Source: Actinomycetota bacterium
Lineage (GTDB): Bacteria > Actinomycetota > Thermoleophilia > UBA2241
DNA: 10,475 bases
Assembly (NCBI GenBank): GCA_003157715.1
Contig: PMKK01000346.1
Location: forward strand, 1 to 10,475
Reading direction: 5' to 3'
Positions 5,826-10,475 of this stretch are shown here, one piece after another (position 1 is the stretch's first letter; each line of letters begins with the position of its first letter). A program made the position numbers and the translations under genes. The notes under the pieces were generated by a model. It saw only the letters and a list, made by a program, of their open reading frames with translations. It did no database searches and was not told the DNA's origin.

Positions 5826-6776
5826 CTAGTGTGCGAAAGTCAGCGGGATGCTGACGGTGTGCAGCGAAGCGCCGTTTTCGGCTGAGGCATCGAAGCAGAC
5901 GAGCCTGCCCGCGGCGGCGCTGCCGCCGACCGCGAGACTGAACGAGAAGCTGCCGCGCGTGCCGCTGCCCGAGGTCGCGGTCACCGTGCCGCCGGCGAGC
6001 CTGCGAGCCGCCGCATCGAACAGCCTCGACTGGAAGGTCGCCTCGAAGACGTCGGCCGTGCCCACGACCTTGATGGGGCTTCTCACCACGTCGAACGGCG
6101 CCGGGTCTTCGACGAAGATAGGCGGCGTGACCGACTCGTAGTCGGCGCGCTTGCGAGCCGCCCGGCTGCCGTCCACCGCGAACGCCGCGCCGTTCACCTC
6201 GATGATCACGCCCCTGCCGACGGTGGGGAACCTGGTCAGGGTGTAACACAGCTGAGCCGCGGCACTGGTCGCCGCCGCCGCCGGCGCGAAGGCGCCGGAC
6301 AGATCGACCGTCGCCACGCCGGCGCTGATCACCAGGCTTCGCAAGGTGGTACCGGCCGGGATCGCGCTCGTCATGCCGATGGCTCTCTCCCTGGCCGTAG
6401 GGCCCGCCAGCAGCGCCTTCACGGCCGCCGTGGCCGGCGCCTTGGTGGCCGCCACAAGCCGATGCGCGGTAGCGATGAACGGCCCGCGACCGGGCTGTGA
6501 GCCACCTATCGGCCGCAGGAAGTAGACCGAAAGGGTCGCCGTCGGCGCGCCGCCCGCGGAGCCCGAGTCGGAGACAGAGGGCGCCGCCGACGGCGAGTGC
6601 GACTGGGCCGTCGCCGGGGCCGTCACCGCCGCTGCCGGCGTGGCCGGCGTGGCGGGCGCAGCCGCCGAACCCGCGCACGCCGCCACGGCGGCCAGCGCCG
6701 TCACGACGGCCGCCGCCAGGGCGATACGCAGAGTCATCCTTCCCCAACCACCCGTGCTCCGCCTCGTCTCACGCAT
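5826..6776 (-). CDS. GerMN and Gmad2 domain lipoprotein
   Basis: This 316-residue predicted lipoprotein carries two domains often found together in Gram-positive and actinobacterial envelope proteins. The GerMN domain (about 81-205) was first seen in the spore-germination protein GerM. The Gmad2 immunoglobulin-like domain (about 230-314) is recognised from VRSPIKVVGTADVFEATFQ and the later TRGSFSFS. The signal peptide is long: a basic n-region with RR at 5-6, a hydrophobic core at 16-33 and a lipobox VAAC with Cys34. An Ala/Pro/Ser/Thr linker (about 35-78) follows and would hold the domains away from the membrane. The start ATG at 6776 is supported by AAGGGG six bases upstream. An in-frame ATG at 6737 would give a more ordinary signal peptide but has poorer spacing. 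The gene follows the cupin gene by 72 bases on the same strand. It ends five bases from the stop of the convergent glycosylase gene, so both mRNAs probably overlap at their 3' ends. A sporulation role cannot be assumed; these domains also occur in non-sporulating bacteria. Confidence 0.93.
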   Translation of the reverse strand: MRETRRSTGGWGRMTLRIALAAAVVTALAAVAACAGSAAAPATPATPAAAVTAPATAQSHSPSAAPSVSDSGSAGGAPTATLSVYFLRPIGGSQPGRGPFIATAHRLVAATKAPATAAVKALLAGPTARERAIGMTSAIPAGTTLRSLVISAGVATVDLSGAFAPAAAATSAAAQLCYTLTRFPTVGRGVIIEVNGAAFAVDGSRAARKRADYESVTPPIFVEDPAPFDVVRSPIKVVGTADVFEATFQSRLFDAAARRLAGGTVTATSGSGTRGSFSFSLAVGGSAAAGRLVCFDASAENGASLHTVSIPLTFAH

Positions 6777-6848
6777 CGCAAACCCCTTTATCGTCGTCGC
6801 CCCGCCGAGACCGCGGGACGCCCCCCGCCGAAATCGCGAGGAGGCACC
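6777..6848 (-). promoter_or_regulatory. Short gap before the GerMN gene with AAGGGG ribosome-binding site
   Basis: The minus-strand AAGGGG (6783-6788) lies six bases before the ATG at 6776 and decides that start over 6737. The upstream cupin gene ends at 6849, so the two are probably one transcript. A short palindrome (GCACCT-C-AGGTGC, 6844-6856) spans the cupin stop codon; its role is unknown. Confidence 0.5.
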
Positions 6849-7181
6849 TCAGGTGCGAAACATGGTGAGCAGGAAGACGAGGTCGTCCCGCGCCTGGATC
6901 GCGTGCCTGAGCTCGGCCGGCATGTAGTACAGCATTCCCGGCCGCGCCTCGTGCTCCTGCCCCGCGAGCGTGATCGTGCCGACGCCGCTCACGACGTGGA
7001 TCGAAGCGGCCACGCTCGCGGCATGCTCGGAAAGCTCCTGTCCGGCGGCCAGCGCGAACAGGATGATCTTGTGGTGATCGTTCTCTACGACGCTCTTGCT
7101 GACGATCCCGTCGCGGGCAAACTCGCTCATCGCCGCGAGATCCGCCTTCACCGGCTCCAGCCCGCTTCTGTCATCATCCAT
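6849..7181 (-). CDS. Small single-domain cupin protein
   Basis: This 110-residue protein is almost entirely one cupin beta-barrel. Motif 1 starts at Gly48 (GQELSEH, His53) and ends at the VVSG turn (63-66). Motif 2 runs PGMLYYMPAELRHAI (81-95, His93), followed by the LLTMFR ending (104-109) typical of a subfamily of short cupins annotated only as 'cupin domain-containing protein'. Only His53 and His93 of the usual metal ligands are evident; the second His and the Glu of the classical motif 1 are not, so metal binding may be reduced or altered. The substrate is unknown. Such small cupins often bind metals or small ligands or act as sensors. The start ATG at 7181 has AAGGGA seven bases upstream. 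The gene is divergent from the small ORF at 7341 and probably co-transcribed with the GerMN lipoprotein gene downstream. Confidence 0.92.
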   Translation of the reverse strand: MDDDRSGLEPVKADLAAMSEFARDGIVSKSVVENDHHKIILFALAAGQELSEHAASVAASIHVVSGVGTITLAGQEHEARPGMLYYMPAELRHAIQARDDLVFLLTMFRT

Positions 7182-7286
7182 GCCAGCGTCCCTTCACCCG
7201 CCTGCAGCCCTCAGCATACCTCGCGGAACCGGCGGGCCCTTTTTGCCGGCGCTCGGCGGCGTTTCGGCGCTGGCTGCCCGTGGAAT

Positions 7287-7306
7287 ATTGTGATACACTG
7301 CACAAT
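7287..7306. promoter_or_regulatory. Operator-like perfect inverted repeat ATTGTG-N8-CACAAT
   Basis: The two 6-base arms (7287-7292 and 7301-7306) are exact reverse complements. They form a 20-base two-fold symmetric site in an AT-rich island (about 7281-7323) that contrasts with the surrounding GC-rich DNA. The site encloses the predicted -10 element of the small-ORF promoter, so a bound dimeric regulator would block RNA polymerase. It lies in the 159-base gap between the divergent cupin and small-ORF genes and could serve both. The regulator is not identifiable from this window. Confidence 0.55.
7291..7299 (+). promoter_or_regulatory. Extended -10 promoter element (TGATACACT) for the small ORF
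   Basis: TG at 7291-7292, one base, then TACACT at 7294-7299 fits an extended -10 element (TGn plus a hexamer with four of six consensus bases). Transcription would start near 7305-7307, giving a leader of about 35 bases that contains the strong ribosome-binding site. The -35 position (about 7271) reads TGGCTG, which is weak, as is usual for extended -10 promoters. Confidence 0.45.
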
Positions 7307-7327
7307 GTAACGATTTTTAGAAACCCG

Positions 7328-7335
7328 AAGGAGGG
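7328..7335 (+). promoter_or_regulatory. Strong Shine-Dalgarno AAGGAGGG
   Basis: AAGGAGGG lies five bases before the ATG at 7341 and is the best ribosome-binding site in the window. It fixes the start of the 56-codon ORF and is the main evidence that this short frame is translated. Confidence 0.85.
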
Positions 7336-7340
7336 TTGCC

Positions 7341-7511
7341 ATGAACCACCGTGTCCTGCTTCTTCTCAACCGCATCCTCGACGACACCGGCGAAGCCGTG
7401 CGCACGCCCTCCGGCGTCAACGTCGACCTGCTGCGCGCCTACGGACGCCACGGCAAGAGCGGCTTGCCGCACTACTACGGCAACGAGATCCCCTCGCGCC
7501 GCGACGGCTGA
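7341..7511 (+). CDS. Small protein of 56 residues, unknown function
   Basis: The ORF encodes 56 residues beginning MNHRVLLLLNRILDD and ending NEIPSRRDG, with no Cys or Trp. An N-terminal amphipathic helix (about 4-15) is followed by a polar, Gly-rich, mostly basic part with LLRAYGRHGK (30-39) and a Tyr pair (45-46). There is no signal peptide or membrane segment; the LLLL run is too short and is followed by charged residues. The case for a real gene is the complete unit around it: an extended -10 inside an operator-like repeat, AAGGAGGG five bases before the ATG, GC-rich third codon positions, and an intrinsic terminator 45 bases after the stop. I do not recognise the family. It could be a small regulatory protein, a toxin/antitoxin-like single protein or a peptide precursor; none of these has specific support. 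Two overlapping frames (7351-7533 and 7280-8602) lack such signals and are shadows. Confidence 0.72.
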   Translation: MNHRVLLLLNRILDDTGEAVRTPSGVNVDLLRAYGRHGKSGLPHYYGNEIPSRRDG

Positions 7512-7556
7512 GCGGTCCCGCCGAGCGGTCTGACAGACAGAGAACGAGCCTTCCGC

Positions 7557-7601
7557 GGAGAGGGCGGCGGCGCCAAAGCGCCGCCGCCCTCTCCTTCTTT
7601 T
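7557..7601 (+). terminator. Rho-independent terminator with 17-bp perfect stem
   Basis: GGAGAGGGCGGCGGCGC (7557-7573) pairs without mismatch with 7578-7594 around a CAAA loop and is followed by TTCTTTT (7595-7601). The T-tract is on the plus-strand side only, so it ends the small-ORF transcript. For the minus-strand genes ending at 7706 it offers a hairpin but no U-tract. The remainder of the gap to 7705 shows only GC-rich sequence with no readable feature. Confidence 0.92.
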
Positions 7602-7705
7602 CGGAGGGAGTCCGCACCCCGCGGTGCCGCTTGCCGCTCAGGGACGTAAGCGCGCCCGGCGCGGCGGACAAGACGAGCCGGCGGCCCAGACGGCCGGCGG
7701 GCGGC

Positions 7706-9076
7706 CTACGCGGACGGGCCGGCGGCCTCAAAGACCGCCGGATACCGCCGCACCGGCTTTTTGCGGCGCTGATACGTGCGCGCGAGCTCGAGGAAGATGC
7801 CGATATCGCGCTCCATGTCGCTCTGCGTGCCGTCGAAGTAGAAGGTGCGGATCGGCAGGCCGTCGTAGTCGCGGCTGACCACCGGATAGATGGCTTCGGT
7901 GACGATCCCGTTCATGCAGGTGAACGGGCTCACGTCGATGATCCCGTCGGCGCCCTTGCCCTGCAGGTAGATCGCCTTCCCCGTGCTCAGCACCATCTCG
8001 CCGAGCGCGCCGTCGAAAGGCAGGTACGGGTAGCTCAAGTCGAGCACCTCGCGCACCGAGTGCGCCTCTTCGTAGCCCACGAAATCGTCGGCGAAGGGCG
8101 AGAGCACGGCGTGCTCGTCGCGCTGCTGGACCTTTGCCTGGATCTTTCGCACCAGGTTCTCTTTGGAGACGCTGCGGCCTTCTTCGGCGAGCCGCCGGCC
8201 GTGCTCGTCGTCGACATACCAGACCCACTCGGCGATATCGGCCAGCCAGCACTCCCCGCCCTGCTCCTCGACCAGACGGATGAGATCGGCGTTGGCGAAC
8301 TGGTTCAGCCGGCAGAAGATCTCGCCGACCACGCCGATCAGCGGGCGCGACCGATCGTAGCGCGCCGGCACGGCGCGGAACCGGTCGCGCGTCTCGGTCA
8401 TCGCCTTCACCGTCGCGGCGAGCCGCTCCTTATGCGAGGCATCGCGCAGAGACAGCGCCTTACCGACGTCGCGCAGCCCATCGAGATAGACCTGATCGGC
8501 GCGGCCGCGCTCGAGCTCGTACGGCCGCGTGCGCAGCAGCATCTTCATGAGCGCGTCGTGCGCCAGCACGGCCCGCCAGGCCGTGCGGATGAGGTCCTGT
8601 GAATACTGCCCGATCGACGAGTAGCCGTCGTTCGAAGTGATCGTGATGACCGGCACGTCGGCGTAGCCGAGGTCGTCGAGCGTGCGCCTGATGAGATGCC
8701 GGTACTGGCCGAAGCGGCAGGGCCCGTTGGCTTCGGGCATGAGAAAGGCGACCTTGTCGCGGCCGAAGTCGTCGATCATGCACAGGAAGTCGCCCACCGT
8801 GATCTTCTGCGGATAACACTCCTCACCGGAGGTGACCTTGCCGCCCATCTCGAGGGTGCGGGAGTCGGAGTGCGTCGTGGGCCAGCAGTCGAAGCCGATA
8901 GAGCGGATCGCGGCGGCCAGCAGGTAGCTGCCTCCGTAGGGCATGTGCGGCAGAAACAGGGTGCGACCCTCGAGACCGAAATCACTGATGGCCTTGATGA
9001 CCTTGGGATCGGTCGGCGGCGCCGGCGGCGCCTCGCGCCCGTCGCCCGTCACCACGAGTGAGCCGTACTCCACCAC
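7706..9076 (-). CDS. 2-hydroxyacyl-CoA dehydratase-like / CoA-activase C-terminal protein (COG3581-type)
   Basis: This 456-residue protein matches the last part of the large BcrAD-type activase proteins, related to the HgdB/FldC dehydratase fold that carries a [4Fe-4S] cluster. Visible conserved Cys motifs are GEECYPQKITVGDF (Cys87), EANGPCRFGQYRH (Cys120) and SPFTCMNGIVTEA (Cys387); these are the probable cluster ligands. LPHMPYGGSYLL (42-53) is the usual start of this module. It is probably cytoplasmic and works with the product of the gene just upstream in ATP-driven low-potential electron transfer to a CoA-ester dehydratase or another reductase; the true substrate of this family is not established. 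The GTG start at 9076 has AGGGG nearby upstream and follows the upstream stop by 10 bases, so the two are almost certainly co-translated. In many anaerobes this module is fused to the upstream one, and the two being separate genes is a feature of this lineage or the result of a mutation or assembly error. Confidence 0.88.
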   Translation of the reverse strand: MVEYGSLVVTGDGREAPPAPPTDPKVIKAISDFGLEGRTLFLPHMPYGGSYLLAAAIRSIGFDCWPTTHSDSRTLEMGGKVTSGEECYPQKITVGDFLCMIDDFGRDKVAFLMPEANGPCRFGQYRHLIRRTLDDLGYADVPVITITSNDGYSSIGQYSQDLIRTAWRAVLAHDALMKMLLRTRPYELERGRADQVYLDGLRDVGKALSLRDASHKERLAATVKAMTETRDRFRAVPARYDRSRPLIGVVGEIFCRLNQFANADLIRLVEEQGGECWLADIAEWVWYVDDEHGRRLAEEGRSVSKENLVRKIQAKVQQRDEHAVLSPFADDFVGYEEAHSVREVLDLSYPYLPFDGALGEMVLSTGKAIYLQGKGADGIIDVSPFTCMNGIVTEAIYPVVSRDYDGLPIRTFYFDGTQSDMERDIGIFLELARTYQRRKKPVRRYPAVFEAAGPSA

Positions 9077-9086
9077 TCTCGCGCCC

Positions 9087-10475
9087 CTAAGCCCGCACCG
9101 GATCGCCGGGCAGGGCGCTCGCGGAGGGCTCGCGCTCGACCGGCAGCCGTTCGTCGCCGCCCTGTGACCACCAGCGCAGGAAGCCCTTGCTGTCGAGATA
9201 GGCCTCGCAGCGGGTCATCGCCCCGGCATCGTTCTGGTGCTCGTCGAACTGCAGCGTGAGGAAGGGCTTGCTCGAGGCCGCCCGGATGTAGTGCTTGATG
9301 TACGAGTCGGGGCCGCACTTGAAGTTCGTCAGGTAGATGATGTGCAGCCGCTCCTGCCGGCCGACGAACTTGCCCGCCTGCAGGATCTTGCGCCCGTAGT
9401 TCCAGTACATGTTCTCGACGACGTCGCGCACGTCGATCCCCTTGAGCGGCAGGAAGTCCATGGGGATGAGGTTGACGCCGTAGAAGCTGCGCAGCTTGCG
9501 GGGGATGTCCATGTTGACGCCCTTGTCGTACATGTTGTACGGCCGCCCGATGATCACGATGCCGAGCTCGCCCGAGGCTTCGAGGTCGGCCAGTGCCTTG
9601 CGCCCGGCCGCCGCGAGAGCGTCGCGGAAGACCTGCTGGGCGGCGTTGCCGGCGACCACCGCGTCGTGAAGCTGAGAGCGCGCCACGCCGAAGTTCTCGG
9701 CCAGCGGCCGCAAGTCGCACTCGAGCTGTTCGGCCCCGAGCCGGAAGCGCACCCGGGGGGTGAGCAGTCGGTCGCGGAACCGCTCGAGGCGAGGCGCCGT
9801 GCGGATCACGAAGGGCAGCGTCTGACCCCAGGGGCAGGCGTGCGAGTTGACCTCGGGAAACTCGGTCTCCTCGTTTAGGACGTTGGGCAGAAAGACGTAG
9901 TCGGCGCCGTCGTGGAAGAGCGCCTCGACGTGACCGTGAGCGACCCTGATCGGAAAGCACGGCTCGGCCACGGTCATGTCGACGCCGTTTTCGCGGATAC
10001 CCTTGTCGGTGTCGCGCGAAAGGACGGGACGCACGCCCAGATGGGCGAAGAAGGTCGCCCAGAACGGCAGCCGGTCGAAGGTGTACATGGTGCGCGGGAT
10101 GCCGACCGTGCGGGGGGCCGACGCGGCCCTCTGCTCCGCCGCCTCGAACGGCTCGAGCAGCAGCCGCTCGCGCAGCGCCACGAGATCGTCGATCACCGGC
10201 TTCTTGTCGACCTTGGCGCGCTTGCGGTAGCGGTCGGAGCACTTGTCGCCCCAGTAGGTCTTCTCGCCTTCGATGGTGAACTGGCGGATATCGCACTCGT
10301 TGGTGCAGTGTTTGCAGACGAAATCCTTGACCGTGTAGTCGACGGCCGAAAGGTCCCAGCCGCGAAACGACGTGACCTCGCCGGTACGCCCCATGCGTTC
10401 GCGAGCCAGCAGCGCCATGCCGATGGCGCCCATGACGCCGTTGTGCGGCGGCACGATGATCTCTTTGCCGAGGAT
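9087..10475 (-). CDS. Acyl-CoA dehydratase activase-related protein, DUF2229 part (partial, N-terminus off the right edge)
   Basis: The frame is open from the right edge to TAG at 9087-9089 and gives 462 residues of the C-terminal part. The first residues, ILGKEIIVPPHNGVMGAIGMALL, are the end of a BcrA/BadF-type ATPase domain, so the GTG at 10454 is an internal Val and not the start. A Cys cluster follows (VCKHCTNECDI, then GDKC about 17 residues later) that probably holds an Fe-S centre. The DUF2229 domain comes next (GIPRTMYTFDRLPFW, then EPCFPIRVAHGHV), then IIGRPYNMYDKGVN and FKCGPDSYIKHYI, and finally LTLQFDEHQNDAGAMTR. All are standard landmarks of the activase-related proteins (COG1924/COG3580). 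The ATPase part is thought to couple ATP hydrolysis to electron injection into a dehydratase-type Fe-S partner, here most likely the gene just downstream. The C-terminal tail (after about residue 430) is poorly conserved and marks the domain junction where fused homologs continue. Confidence 0.92.
   Translation of the reverse strand: MLGKEIIVPPHNGVMGAIGMALLARERMGRTGEVTSFRGWDLSAVDYTVKDFVCKHCTNECDIRQFTIEGEKTYWGDKCSDRYRKRAKVDKKPVIDDLVALRERLLLEPFEAAEQRAASAPRTVGIPRTMYTFDRLPFWATFFAHLGVRPVLSRDTDKGIRENGVDMTVAEPCFPIRVAHGHVEALFHDGADYVFLPNVLNEETEFPEVNSHACPWGQTLPFVIRTAPRLERFRDRLLTPRVRFRLGAEQLECDLRPLAENFGVARSQLHDAVVAGNAAQQVFRDALAAAGRKALADLEASGELGIVIIGRPYNMYDKGVNMDIPRKLRSFYGVNLIPMDFLPLKGIDVRDVVENMYWNYGRKILQAGKFVGRQERLHIIYLTNFKCGPDSYIKHYIRAASSKPFLTLQFDEHQNDAGAMTRCEAYLDSKGFLRWWSQGGDERLPVEREPSASALPGDPVRA

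Noticed and set aside
7603..7705. Possible terminator for the dehydratase-like gene on the minus strand
   Set aside because: Only short GC stems and no U-tract were found after the stop at 7706. The hairpin at 7557-7594 lacks a U-tract in that direction.
7280..8602. Plus-strand frame of 440 codons overlapping the small ORF and the dehydratase-like gene
   Set aside because: It runs through the terminator hairpin and antisense to a well-supported gene. The 56-codon frame has the Shine-Dalgarno and this one does not.
10452..10454. GTG as a start of the right-edge gene
   Set aside because: The frame is open to the edge and the residues before it (ILGKEII) continue the conserved BcrA/BadF-type domain end, so the GTG is an internal Val.

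Overview
This window comes from a very GC-rich bacterial chromosome. The third-position GC bias, GTG starts, Ala/Arg/Pro-rich proteins and a GerMN/Gmad2 lipoprotein fit a high-GC actinobacterium-like lineage. The CoA-dehydratase activase proteins and a double-[4Fe-4S] protein suggest anaerobic life, for example an environmental anaerobic actinobacterium (Coriobacteriia/Thermoleophilia-like). That placement is an inference from gene content and base composition; there is no rRNA or other marker gene here. No tRNA, rRNA, CRISPR array, transposase or prophage gene was seen.

Layout. Bases 1-1102 (-) hold a membrane protein with a long Pro/Gly/Ala-rich tail that runs off the left edge. Bases 1260-2222 (-) hold a double-[4Fe-4S] QueG-like protein, possibly preceded by a 12-codon leader ORF. 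A divergent gap follows, then an unrecognised lipoprotein (2417-2905, +). Next come an ABC-F ATPase (3044-4990, +) and an overlapping MutY-like DNA glycosylase (4969-5820, +) that lacks both the iron-sulfur cysteines and the NUDIX-like domain. Convergent to it, with only 5 bases between the stop codons, is a GerMN-Gmad2 lipoprotein (5826-6776, -), preceded on the same strand by a small cupin protein (6849-7181, -).

Divergent from the cupin is a compact cassette at 7287-7601. It has an AT-rich promoter with an extended -10 sitting inside a perfect inverted repeat, a strong Shine-Dalgarno, a 56-codon ORF of unknown function, and a 17-bp perfect-stem intrinsic terminator. This is the least explained unit in the window. 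The right third (7706-10475, -) carries two adjacent genes which together correspond to the DUF2229 and 2-hydroxyacyl-CoA-dehydratase-like parts of the large BcrAD-type activase proteins. In many anaerobes these parts sit in one long polypeptide; here they are split by 10 bases. The upstream one is cut by the window edge.

How the genes work together. The two right-hand proteins probably form one ATP-driven, iron-sulfur electron-transfer system. ABC-F and the glycosylase are probably co-transcribed. The other genes look like single-gene or two-gene units. The five genic gaps of about 140-230 bases hold hairpins, promoter-like motifs or little that can be read; no gene-free stretch is longer than 300 bases.
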